NCBI GenBank assembly: GCA_963817785.1
Contig: CAWFPL010000007.1
Span: 186,001-250,000, forward strand
Direction of reading: 5' to 3'
DNA: 64,000 nucleotides
DNA from: JAKALD01 sp963817785
GTDB lineage: Bacteria; Pseudomonadota; Gammaproteobacteria; Burkholderiales; SG8-39
Shown: piece after piece, positions 24,419 to 32,501 of the stretch
How positions within the stretch are numbered: position 1 is the stretch's first letter
Layout of the letters: each line of letters begins with the position of its first letter
The notes under the pieces: model-generated
Told to the model about the DNA's origin: nothing
Databases searched by the model: none
What the model saw: only the letters and a program-made list of their open reading frames with translations
Program-made: the position numbers and the translations under genes

Positions 24419-26665
24419 ATGAACTTCACCAAAAAAGACTTTGGCTTCAGCCAAACGATCATCGCGCTGGGATTGCTCGCGGCATTCGGGCCGGCGCATG
24501 CCGACGATGCATCCGACTACGCGAAGCTCACGCAGCTCGAGAGCTCGGCTTCGGTCGGCGCGGCCGTCTCCAGCGGCGACAGCAAGGACCGCTCGCTGTT
24601 CGGCGAGTACAACGGCCTGCGCAAGGACGACGCCAATCTTCTGCTCGACTTCGACTACGTCAAGCGCGACGACAAGACGGGAACGTGGACCGTCATCCGC
24701 GGCCGCGATCTGGGGCTCGACACGCCCGAGCTCGACTTCACCCTGAACCGGCAGGGGAACTGGAAGTTCTCGGCGGACTACGAGGAGATCGTCAAGCATG
24801 ACCCGCGCACCATCAATACGGGCATGGCGGGCGCCGGCACGACCACTCCGACGATCAGCCTGCTGGCCACGCCCGGCAGCGGGCAGGACGTGAACCTCGA
24901 GCTGAAGCGCCAGCGCCTGGGTCTGAACGTGGACAAGTGGATCACGCCTTCGCTGCAGGTGCAGGTGAGCTTCAAGAACGAGGACAAGACCGGCGCGGTG
25001 CTCTGGGGCAAGGGCTTCGCTTGCACGTCGAGCGCGGCGCCCGGCTGCGCGGGGGGGAGCGCGACGACGACCGGCTTTGCGCTGCTGCTGTTGCCCCAGC
25101 CGGTTGACTCGAGAACCGACCAGATCGAGGCCAAGCTCAACTACCACACTGAAAAGCTGTTCCTGAGCGGCGGCTACTACGGCTCGTTCTACACCGACAA
25201 CAACGGCACCCTGACGCCGTCGGTGCCGGGCACCCTGAATAACGGGCTGGGTGTCGCTCATCCGCTCAGCGCGGGGCTGCAAGGGATCCTCAACTTGCCG
25301 ATGGCGCTGTGGCCGGACAACCAGGCGCATCAGTTCTACGTGGACGGCACCTACGCCATCACGCCAAAAGTGCGCTCGACGTTCAACCTGTCGTACCAGC
25401 ACGCCACGCAGGACCAGAGCTTCAGCGCCATGGGCCTGACCGGCGCGCCGGCCGGCGTGAGCAACTTCGGCGGGGTCATGGACACCACGCTGGCGCAGCT
25501 CGGGCTGACAGCGAACCCGATGCAGAAGCTCTCGCTAGTCGCCAATCTGCGTTACGAAGACCGCGCGGACAAAAGCCCGATCGAGTACTACAACATCGAG
25601 GGCTCGAGCATCGCGGGCGCCTGGACCAACGACCATTATTCGTACCGCAAGGTCGCCGGCAAGCTCGAGGGAACCTATCAGTTCCCGGCCAACTTCCGCG
25701 GCACGCTGGGGGTCGACTACGAGTCGATCGACCGCGACCTTCCGCTCGACACCACCGAGGTCGCAGGTTTGAGCGGCCTGCGCCAGCAGACCGACGAAAC
25801 GAGCTATCGAGCCGAGCTGCGGCGCACCTTCTCGGACAAGTTCGCGGGCTCCATCGGCCTGGTGCATTCCTCGCGCACCGGGTCCGACTGGTACAGCCTG
25901 TGCACCAGCTCTGCCTGCACCGCGGCGGGTATCGGCTACGGGACGATCGTCTCGAGCAGCCAGATCGGGGCAGTCCTGACGAATGGCGCGTTTCCAAGCT
26001 ACCTGCTGGACCGCAAGCGCGACAAAGGCAGGCTGACGGCCGAATGGACACCGACCGACCGGGCGTCGCTGCAGTTCGTGGTCGAGGACGGCAGGGACCA
26101 CTACAGCGCGCCGACCTATACCGGGATGCAGAGCGCCGATGCCTCGCTCTACAGCGTGGATGTCAGCTATGCGCTGACGCTCGAGTGGAAGCTGACGGGT
26201 TATGCGTCGCGCAGCGACCAGACGATGCAGGTCAACATGCCGAGCCTGGCCTCGTATCAGATGGCGATGCGCGACCTGAACGACACGATCGGCATCGGCC
26301 TGACCGGCAAGATCTCGGAACGGCTCGACGTGGGCGGCAAGCTGTCGTACTCGAACGACCGCAATATCTACCACGAGACGCTGGGTCCGACGGCGGCCGC
26401 GGCCAACGTGAATTTCCTTGCATCTTCGGGCGGACTGCCTGATGTCACCTTCCGCGAAACCGTGCTCAATCTGTACGGCATGTACAAGCTCAACAAGAGC
26501 GCGGCGGTGCGCGTCGACCTGCTGCATCAGAGCGACCACTTCGACGAGTGGACCTGGGGGTACGCGGGCGTGCCGTTCACCTATGCGGACAACACCACCG
26601 TCAGCCTGAATCCGAATCAGAGCGTGACCGTGCTGATGGGACGCTACATCTACAGCTTCCGCTGA
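24419..26665 (+). CDS. mtoB: MtrB/MtoB/PioB-family outer-membrane beta-barrel
   Basis: A 748-residue outer-membrane protein. After a signal peptide (QTIIALGLLAAFGPAHA) comes the family start ASVGAAVSSGDSKDRSLFGEYNGLRKDDANLLLDFDYVKRDD, then many alternating beta strands (for example LRYEDRADKSPIEYYNIEG, FRGTLGVDYESIDRD and LQFVVEDGRDHYSAPTYTG). The end is a typical aromatic strand, VLMGRYIYSFR, with an extra terminal Arg. It sheathes the decaheme cytochrome and lets it reach the cell surface. It lacks the CxxC near the N terminus of Shewanella MtrB. A strong terminator lies 66 bp after the stop and closes the module. Confidence 0.9.
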   Translation: MNFTKKDFGFSQTIIALGLLAAFGPAHADDASDYAKLTQLESSASVGAAVSSGDSKDRSLFGEYNGLRKDDANLLLDFDYVKRDDKTGTWTVIRGRDLGLDTPELDFTLNRQGNWKFSADYEEIVKHDPRTINTGMAGAGTTTPTISLLATPGSGQDVNLELKRQRLGLNVDKWITPSLQVQVSFKNEDKTGAVLWGKGFACTSSAAPGCAGGSATTTGFALLLLPQPVDSRTDQIEAKLNYHTEKLFLSGGYYGSFYTDNNGTLTPSVPGTLNNGLGVAHPLSAGLQGILNLPMALWPDNQAHQFYVDGTYAITPKVRSTFNLSYQHATQDQSFSAMGLTGAPAGVSNFGGVMDTTLAQLGLTANPMQKLSLVANLRYEDRADKSPIEYYNIEGSSIAGAWTNDHYSYRKVAGKLEGTYQFPANFRGTLGVDYESIDRDLPLDTTEVAGLSGLRQQTDETSYRAELRRTFSDKFAGSIGLVHSSRTGSDWYSLCTSSACTAAGIGYGTIVSSSQIGAVLTNGAFPSYLLDRKRDKGRLTAEWTPTDRASLQFVVEDGRDHYSAPTYTGMQSADASLYSVDVSYALTLEWKLTGYASRSDQTMQVNMPSLASYQMAMRDLNDTIGIGLTGKISERLDVGGKLSYSNDRNIYHETLGPTAAAANVNFLASSGGLPDVTFRETVLNLYGMYKLNKSAAVRVDLLHQSDHFDEWTWGYAGVPFTYADNTTVSLNPNQSVTVLMGRYIYSFR

Positions 26666-26730
26666 GCAGACCCGGGGGCGGCGGCGAGGAGCCGCGACCC
26701 CCAGGCGCCGCTTCACCAGGCGGGCCATGC

Positions 26731-26757
26731 AAGGCCGGCACGACCGGCCTTCGTTTT
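26731..26757 (+). terminator. Rho-independent terminator after mtoB
   Basis: AAGGCCGG (26731-26738) pairs with CCGGCCTT (26744-26751) around CACGA and is followed by CGTTTTG. It separates the porin-cytochrome operon from ccmA. Confidence 0.8.
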
Positions 26758-26775
26758 GCCCTGCGCGACTGAGGT

Positions 26776-27435
26776 ATGCTCTCGGCTTTTGCCCGCTTGA
26801 CCTCCCCCCGCGAAATGCTCGACGTCAGCGGCCTCGCCTGCGAGCGGGGCGACGTGCGCCTGTTCTCGGGCCTGGACTTTTCGCTCGGCGAGGGCGGGCT
26901 GCTCCTGGTGCAGGGCCCCAACGGCAGCGGCAAGACGAGCCTGCTGCGGCTGGTCGCGGGGCTCTCGCGCCCGGCAGCCGGCGCGATCCGCTGGCGCGGC
27001 GAGGACATCGCCGGGCTGCGCGAGGGGTTCGCGCGCGAGCTGCTGTTCATAGGGCACGCCAACGCCGTGAAGGACGAGCTCAGCGCGGAGGAGAACTTGG
27101 CGATCGCGCTCGAGCTGTGCGGCAGACGGGCCTCCCCGGCGGCGCGCGCGCAGGCGCTCGAGCGCATCGGACTCGCCGCGCGCGCGCGGCTCCCGGCACG
27201 CTACCTGTCGCAGGGCCAGAAGCGCAGGGTGGCGCTGGCGCGCCTGTGCCTCGCGGCGGAGGTTCCGCTGTGGATTCTGGACGAGCCTTTCGCGGCGCTC
27301 GACACGCGCGCGCTCGAGGCCGTGGTCGAGCTGGTGGACGGCCATCTGGCGCGCGGCGGCGCGGTGATCCTCACCAGCCACCAGGAGGTGGCGATCGCCG
27401 CGCCGGTGCGTTACGCGATCGCGCTCGGGATCTGA
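26776..27435 (+). CDS. ccmA: Haem exporter ATP-binding protein CcmA
   Basis: A 219-residue ABC ATPase. Walker A is VQGPNGSGKTSLLRLVAGL, the Q-loop region is ELLFIGHANAVKDELSAEENL (the GHxxxxKxxLTxxENL pattern typical of CcmA), the signature is LSQGQKRRVALARL, and Walker B is PLWILDEPFAALD. With CcmB and CcmC it powers release of holo-CcmE during cytochrome c maturation. The second ATG at 26815 (MLDVSGLACERG) would start at the usual CcmA N terminus and is a good alternative. It is first in a nine-gene ccm operon. Confidence 0.93.
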   Translation: MLSAFARLTSPREMLDVSGLACERGDVRLFSGLDFSLGEGGLLLVQGPNGSGKTSLLRLVAGLSRPAAGAIRWRGEDIAGLREGFARELLFIGHANAVKDELSAEENLAIALELCGRRASPAARAQALERIGLAARARLPARYLSQGQKRRVALARLCLAAEVPLWILDEPFAALDTRALEAVVELVDGHLARGGAVILTSHQEVAIAAPVRYAIALGI

Positions 27436-27445
27436 GGGAGATCCG

Positions 27446-28114
27446 GTGCTCGGCGGCCTGCATACGATCATCGCCCGCGACCTGCGCCTGTCGATGCGCC
27501 GGCGCGGCGACGTGCTCAACCACCTCGTATTCTTCGTGATCGTGGTGACCCTGTTCCCGCTCGGCGTCGGGCCGGAGCCCGCGCTTCTGCGCACGATGGC
27601 GCCGGGCATCCTGTGGGTGGCCGCGCTGCTCGCGGCGATGCTCTCGCTGCAGCGCTTGTTCGCGGCCGACTACGCCGACGGCACGCTGGAGCAGATGCTG
27701 ATATCCGCACATCCGCTGGGGGTAATCGTGGTCGGCAAGACCATCGCGCACTGGCTGCTCTCTGGCTTGCCGCTGACGCTGCTCGCGCCGATCCTGGGAC
27801 TTCAGTTTGATTTGCCTCAAAAGGCGCTGGCAGTGCTCACGCTATCCTTGGCGATCGGGACGCCGGTGCTCAGCCTGATCGGCGGCGTGGGCGCCGCGCT
27901 CACGCTGGGCGTGCGTGGCGGCGGAGTGCTGCTCGCGCTGCTGGTCCTGCCGCTTTACGTGCCGGTGCTGATCTTCGGCACCGGCGGCGTCGGCGCCGTA
28001 ATGAGCGGAATGAGCCCGGCGGCGCATCTTTCGCTGCTGGGGGCGTGCCTGGCGATATCATGCGTGGTGGGCCCGTTGGCCACGTGCGCGGGCCTGCGGC
28101 TCGCTTGCGATTGA
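27446..28114 (+). CDS. ccmB: Haem exporter membrane protein CcmB
   Basis: A 222-residue inner-membrane protein with six hydrophobic helices. Family features are DLRLSMRRRGDVLNHLVFFVIVVTLFPLGVGPEP at the N terminus, APGILWVAALLAAMLSLQRLFAADYADGTLEQ, LPLYVPVLIFG and a final pair of helices. It forms the permease of the CcmAB complex. GTG at 27446 is preceded by GAGGGAG. It is 10 bp after ccmA. Confidence 0.95.
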   Translation: MLGGLHTIIARDLRLSMRRRGDVLNHLVFFVIVVTLFPLGVGPEPALLRTMAPGILWVAALLAAMLSLQRLFAADYADGTLEQMLISAHPLGVIVVGKTIAHWLLSGLPLTLLAPILGLQFDLPQKALAVLTLSLAIGTPVLSLIGGVGAALTLGVRGGGVLLALLVLPLYVPVLIFGTGGVGAVMSGMSPAAHLSLLGACLAISCVVGPLATCAGLRLACD

Positions 28115-28136
28115 CGGGCGAAGGAGAACAGCGAAC

Positions 28137-28919
28137 TTGACGACGCAGACTTACCGGTTCGGGACGGATGACTCCGGCAGCCATGGCAACTGGCTGCTGA
28201 AGTATGCCGCGCCGCAGACCTTCTTCCCGCTGGCGGGGAAGATGATTCCATGGTTCGCGGCGCTCGCCGCCGTGCTCGCGCTGGCCGGCCTGTATGTGGG
28301 CTTCTTCGTGGCGCCCACCGACTTCCAGCAGGGCGAGGTCTACCGCATCATCTTTCTCCATGTGGCGGCGTCGTGGATGTCGATGTTCATCTATTGCGTC
28401 ATGGCCGGCTGGGCGGCGCTCGGGCTGATCCTCAACACGCGGCTCTCGGGGATGATGGCCAAGGCGCTCGCGCCGACCGGGGCCATGTTCACCTTCATCG
28501 CGCTGTGGAGCGGGTCCTTGTGGGGCAAGCCGACCTGGGGCACGTGGTGGGTGTGGGATGCGCGCCTCACCTCGGAGCTGATCCTGCTGTTCCTGTACTT
28601 CGGCTTCATCGCGCTCACCAGTGCGATCGACGATTCGCGGCGCGCCGATCGCGCCGGCGCGCTGCTGGCGATCGTCGGCGTGATCAACATCCCGATCATT
28701 TATTTCTCGGTGCAGTGGTGGAACACGCTGCACCAGGGCGCATCGGTCAGCCTGACCAGGTCGCCGTCGATGGCCTTGACCATGCTCGTCGGGATGCTGC
28801 TGATGGCGCTCGCCGCGTGGATGTACAGCATCGCCGCGGCGCTGTGGCGCGTGCGCTCGATCATCCTGGAGCGCGAGCGCGACGCGGAATGGGTGCGGCA
28901 GCTGAGGGAACTGGAATGA
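28137..28919 (+). CDS. ccmC: Haem-handling membrane protein CcmC
   Basis: A 260-residue membrane protein with six helices and the tryptophan-rich haem-binding motif WGTWWVWDARLTSELILLFLY between helices 3 and 4. Conserved His residues lie in IIFLHVAASWMSMF and WNTLHQGASV. It loads haem on CcmE. The first codon is TTG at 28137, supported by AAGGAG 9 nt upstream; no ATG or GTG gives the usual N terminus. The stop overlaps ccmD by ATGA. Confidence 0.95.
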   Translation: MTTQTYRFGTDDSGSHGNWLLKYAAPQTFFPLAGKMIPWFAALAAVLALAGLYVGFFVAPTDFQQGEVYRIIFLHVAASWMSMFIYCVMAGWAALGLILNTRLSGMMAKALAPTGAMFTFIALWSGSLWGKPTWGTWWVWDARLTSELILLFLYFGFIALTSAIDDSRRADRAGALLAIVGVINIPIIYFSVQWWNTLHQGASVSLTRSPSMALTMLVGMLLMALAAWMYSIAAALWRVRSIILERERDAEWVRQLRELE

Positions 28920-29065
28920 ACTGGGGCAGTCTGAGCAATTTTCTCCACATGGGCGGCTACGGGCTGTACGTCTGGGGCTCGTACGCGGTCGCCGCGCTGT
29001 GCATCGCGGGCGAGCTGTGGCTGCTCGCGCGGCGCTGGCGCGCGGCGCACGGCAACAAGCCATGA
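28916..29065 (+). CDS. ccmD: Small membrane protein CcmD
   Basis: A 49-residue single-span protein: MNWGSLSNFLHMGGYGLYVWGSYAVAALCIAGELWLLARRW. The HMGGYGLYVWGSY segment just before the helix is diagnostic of CcmD. It stabilises the CcmABC-CcmE complex. It overlaps ccmC and ccmE by 4 bp at each end (ATGA at both junctions). Confidence 0.92.
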   Translation: MNWGSLSNFLHMGGYGLYVWGSYAVAALCIAGELWLLARRWRAAHGNKP

Positions 29066-29502
29066 AGCCGCGGCACCGCAGGCTGATCCTGGTGGTGGCG
29101 GGGCTCGCCGCGCTCTCGATCACCACGGCGCTGGTGCTGAACGCGTTCCGCAGCAACCTGGTGTTCTTCTTCACCCCGACCCAGGTCGCGGACCGTCAAG
29201 CGCCCATTAACAAGACCTTCCGCATCGGCGGGCTGGTCGAGAAGGGAACGCTGAAGCACCTGCCCGACGGCGTCACGGTGCAGTTCGTCGTCACCGATAC
29301 CGCGAAGAGCATTCCGGTGCGCTACAAGGGCATCCTTCCGGACCTGTTCAGCGAAGGCAAGGGCGTGGTGGCGCAGGGGCGCCTCGAGCCCGACGGCATC
29401 TTCCAGGCCCAGCAGGTGCTCGCGAAGCACGACGCGAATTACATGCCGCCGGAGGCGGCCGAGGCATTGAAGATGGCCCATCAGGCGAGGCTCGCCAAAT
29501 GA
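29062..29502 (+). CDS. ccmE: Haem chaperone CcmE
   Basis: A 146-residue protein with an N-terminal membrane anchor (LILVVAGLAALSITTALVLNAF) and a periplasmic OB-fold. The covalent haem-binding histidine is in VLAKHDANYMPPE near the C terminus, the family's HxxxY motif. It carries haem from CcmC to CcmF. Conserved segments FRIGGLVEKGTLK and YKGILPDLFSEGKGVVAQG are present. It overlaps ccmD and ccmF. Confidence 0.96.
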   Translation: MKPRHRRLILVVAGLAALSITTALVLNAFRSNLVFFFTPTQVADRQAPINKTFRIGGLVEKGTLKHLPDGVTVQFVVTDTAKSIPVRYKGILPDLFSEGKGVVAQGRLEPDGIFQAQQVLAKHDANYMPPEAAEALKMAHQARLAK

Positions 29503-31493
29503 TTCCTGAAATCGGACAGTTCGCCCTTTCGCTGGCATTGGCGGTGGCGCTCGCGCAATCGATCCTGCCGCTGGTGGGAGCGGCGCGCGGCATTCCCAGC
29601 TGGATCGCGATCGCGCGCCCGGCGGCGCAGGTGCAGTTCGCGTTGCTGGCGCTCGCCTTCGCGTGCCTGACCTACGCCTTCGTTACCAACGACTTCTCGG
29701 TGGAGTACGTCGCCGAGCATTCCAACACCTCGCTGCCGCTGGTGTACCGCATGGCGAGCGTGTGGGGCGGGCACAGGGGCTCGATGCTGCTGTGGACACT
29801 GCTGCTCGCGGCCTGGATGCTCGCCGTGACGCTGTTCAGCGCCCACCTGCCCGAAGAGATGGTGGCGCGGGTGCTCGGCGTGATGGGGATCGTGAGCGCC
29901 GGCTTCCTCGCCTTCATCCTGTTCACGTCCGATCCGTTCACGCGACTGTTTCCGGCGCCGCCCAACGGGCAGGACCTCAATCCGCTGCTGCAGGACCCGG
30001 GAATGGTCGTGCATCCACCCATGCTGTACATGGGCTACGTGGGCTTCTCGGTGGCGTTCGCGTTCGCGATCGCCGCCCTGCTCTCGGGCCGGCTGGACGC
30101 GGCCTGGGCGCGCTGGTCGCGGCCCTGGACCCTCGCGGCGTGGATGTTCCTCACCCTGGGCATCGCGCTCGGCAGCGCCTGGTCGTACTACGTGCTCGGC
30201 TGGGGCGGCTGGTGGTTCTGGGATCCGGTCGAGAACGCCTCGTTCATGCCGTGGCTGGCGGGCACCGCGCTGATCCACTCGCTCGCGGTGACCGAGAAGC
30301 GCGGCAGCTTCCGCAGCTGGACCGTGCTGCTCGCGATCTGCGCCTTCGCGCTCAGCCTGCTCGGCACGTTCCTGGTCCGCTCCGGGATACTGACCTCGGT
30401 GCACGCGTTCGCCGTGGATCCGCGGCGCGGCGTGTTCATCCTGATCCTGTTCGCGCTGCTGGTCGGCAGCTCCCTGCTGCTGTTCGCCGCGCGCACCGCG
30501 CGCATCGGTCTGGGCGGCAGCTTCGCCGTCGTGTCGCGCGAGTCGTCGCTGCTCGCCAACAACGTTCTGCTCACGGTGGCCGCGGGAAGCGTGTTGCTCG
30601 GTACCCTCTATCCGCTGGCGCTCGATGCCCTGGGCGGGGGCAAGATCTCCGTGGGTCCGCCGTACTTCGACGCCGTGTTCGTGCCGCTGATGGCGCCGGC
30701 GGTGTTCCTGATGGGCGTGGGGCCGCTCGCGCGCTGGAAGCGGGCGAGCCTGCCCGAGCTCGCGGTGCTGCTGCGCTGGGCGCTCGCGGTGAGCGTGCTG
30801 TGCGGCGCGCTGCTGCCCTTGCTGCTCGGGCGCTGGAGCCCGCTCATCGGCCTGGGGCTCGCGCTCGCGGTGTGGGTCGCCGCGAGCAGCGTGGTCACGC
30901 TGCGCGACCGGGTCAGGCACGCGGGCTCCGCGGCCGGCACCTGGGCGCGGCTGCGCAGCACTCCGCGTTCCTGGTACGGGATGCTGGTCGCGCATCTCGG
31001 CATCGCGGTGTTCATCGCCGGCGTGACCGTGGTGAATGGCTACGAGACCCAGAAGGACGTGCGCATGCAGGCCGGCGAAACCGTCGAGCTGTCGGGCTAC
31101 ACGTTCCGCATGATCGGCGTGTCGAAGGTGCGGGGGCCGAACTACACCGCCACGCAGGCGCAGATGCAGATCACGCGCAACGGCCGGACCGTGACGACCC
31201 TGTATCCGCAGCGGCGCGTCTACACGGTGCAGCACATGCCGACCATCGACGCGGCGATCGATGAGGGCCTGATGCGCCATCTGTACGTGACCCTCGGCGA
31301 CCCCCTGAACGCGACCACCTGGGTGGTGCGCGTGCAGTACAAGCCGCTGGTGAGCTGGATCTGGCTCGGCTGCCTGGTGATGGCGCTGGGCGGACTGCTC
31401 TCCGCGACCGACCGCCGCTACCGCGTCGCCGCGACGATGCGGCGCGCGGCGGGCTCCGACGTCGCGGTCGCGCAGGCCGGCGCCGCACGATGA
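29499..31493 (+). CDS. ccmF: Haem lyase membrane subunit CcmF
   Basis: A 664-residue polytopic protein with about 15 hydrophobic helices. The haem-handling WWD-type motif is GWGGWWFWDPVENASFMPWLAGTALIHSL. Other markers are WGGHRGSMLLWTLLL, QDPGMVVHPPMLYMGYVGFSVAF, and FRSWTVLLAICAFALSLLGTFLVRSGILTSVHAFA. The C-terminal periplasmic part includes YPQRRVYTVQHMPTIDAAIDEG. It ligates haem to apocytochromes together with CcmH/I. It overlaps its neighbours by 4 bp. Confidence 0.96.
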   Translation: MIPEIGQFALSLALAVALAQSILPLVGAARGIPSWIAIARPAAQVQFALLALAFACLTYAFVTNDFSVEYVAEHSNTSLPLVYRMASVWGGHRGSMLLWTLLLAAWMLAVTLFSAHLPEEMVARVLGVMGIVSAGFLAFILFTSDPFTRLFPAPPNGQDLNPLLQDPGMVVHPPMLYMGYVGFSVAFAFAIAALLSGRLDAAWARWSRPWTLAAWMFLTLGIALGSAWSYYVLGWGGWWFWDPVENASFMPWLAGTALIHSLAVTEKRGSFRSWTVLLAICAFALSLLGTFLVRSGILTSVHAFAVDPRRGVFILILFALLVGSSLLLFAARTARIGLGGSFAVVSRESSLLANNVLLTVAAGSVLLGTLYPLALDALGGGKISVGPPYFDAVFVPLMAPAVFLMGVGPLARWKRASLPELAVLLRWALAVSVLCGALLPLLLGRWSPLIGLGLALAVWVAASSVVTLRDRVRHAGSAAGTWARLRSTPRSWYGMLVAHLGIAVFIAGVTVVNGYETQKDVRMQAGETVELSGYTFRMIGVSKVRGPNYTATQAQMQITRNGRTVTTLYPQRRVYTVQHMPTIDAAIDEGLMRHLYVTLGDPLNATTWVVRVQYKPLVSWIWLGCLVMALGGLLSATDRRYRVAATMRRAAGSDVAVAQAGAAR

Positions 31494-32038
31494 GCACCGC
31501 CGCGCTGCCGCGCATGCGTTACGTCTGGATCGTGGGAGTGTTCGCGGCGCTGGTCGTCATGCTGGCGGTGGGGCTGCGGCTCGATCCCAGCAAAGTACCG
31601 TCGCCGCTCATCGGCAAGGAGGCGCCGCATTTCGAGCTGCCCCGGCTGCAGGAACCGGGCAAGACGTTTTCCGAGAAGGAGATGCTCGGCAAGGTCTGGC
31701 TGCTCAACGTGTGGGCTTCCTGGTGCGTGTCCTGCCGCGACGAGCATCCGGTGCTGGTCGAGTACGCCAAGCGCGAAGACGTCCCGATCTACGGGCTCGA
31801 CTACAAGGACAAGCGCGCCGACGCGCTCGCCTGGCTGCGCGACTTCGGCGACCCCTATCGCCTGAGCGCCTTCGACGCCAACGGCAGGGTCGGAATCAAC
31901 TTCGGCGTGTACGGCGTTCCCGAGACCTACCTGATCGACAAGCGCGGCATCATCCGCTACAAGCGCATCGGCCCGGTGACCCCCGAGCTGATGGAACGCA
32001 AGATCCTGCCGATGATGCGGGAGCTGGCGCGTGAGTAG
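31490..32038 (+). CDS. ccmG: Thiol:disulfide reductase CcmG/DsbE
   Basis: A 182-residue membrane-tethered thioredoxin-like protein. The N-terminal anchor is YVWIVGVFAALVVMLAVGL. The active site is NVWASWCVSCRDEHPVL with WCxxC, followed by VYGVPETYLIDKRG containing the cis-Pro of the fold and YKRIGPVT. It reduces the CxxCH cysteines of apocytochromes before haem attachment. It overlaps ccmF and ccmH. Confidence 0.95.
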   Translation: MSTAALPRMRYVWIVGVFAALVVMLAVGLRLDPSKVPSPLIGKEAPHFELPRLQEPGKTFSEKEMLGKVWLLNVWASWCVSCRDEHPVLVEYAKREDVPIYGLDYKDKRADALAWLRDFGDPYRLSAFDANGRVGINFGVYGVPETYLIDKRGIIRYKRIGPVTPELMERKILPMMRELARE

Positions 32039-32501
32039 GCTGCTGGTGCTGCTGTGCGCGCTCATGGTCTCGGCCGCCGCCTGGGCCAGGGAGGCTCCCC
32101 CCGCCGCGGCCGACCCGGCGATCGAGGCGCGCATGATGGCGCTCGCCTCCCAGCTGCGCTGCCTGGTGTGCCAGAACGAGTCGCTCGCCGCCTCGAACGC
32201 GGACCTGGCGGCTGATCTGCGGGAAGAGATCCGCGAAATGATGCGCCAGGGCAAGAGCAATCGCCAGGTGGTCGCCTATCTGGTCGCGCGCTACGGCGAT
32301 TTCGTTCTCTACAAGCCGCCGCTGATGCTCAGCACCGTCCTGCTCTGGTTCGGCCCGCTGCTGCTGCTTCTGGCGGGCGCGTTCGCGCTCTTCAGGCGAA
32401 TCCGGCGCCGCAACACCGCACCCGGCCCCGATCTCTCGGCAGCCGATCGCGCGCGCGCCGCGCAGCTGCTCGAAGTCTCCCGCGACGCCGAGGCCCCATG
32501 A
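32031..32501 (+). CDS. ccmH: Cytochrome c maturation protein CcmH (CcmL)
   Basis: A 156-residue membrane protein. After a signal peptide (LLVLLCALMVSAAAWA) it contains the hallmark LRCLVCQNESLAASNADLAADLREEIREM, whose CxxC interacts with apocytochrome and CcmG. One C-terminal helix (LLWFGPLLLLLAGAFALF) anchors it. The GTG start overlaps the ccmG stop by 8 bp. It is the short, non-fused form; the TPR part is the separate ccmI gene. Confidence 0.95.
   Translation: MSRLLVLLCALMVSAAAWAREAPPAAADPAIEARMMALASQLRCLVCQNESLAASNADLAADLREEIREMMRQGKSNRQVVAYLVARYGDFVLYKPPLMLSTVLLWFGPLLLLLAGAFALFRRIRRRNTAPGPDLSAADRARAAQLLEVSRDAEAP

Noticed and set aside
23203..24462. A 419-codon frame opposite the decaheme cytochrome gene
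   Set aside because: It is complementary to ten CxxCH codon clusters and lacks any independent signal.
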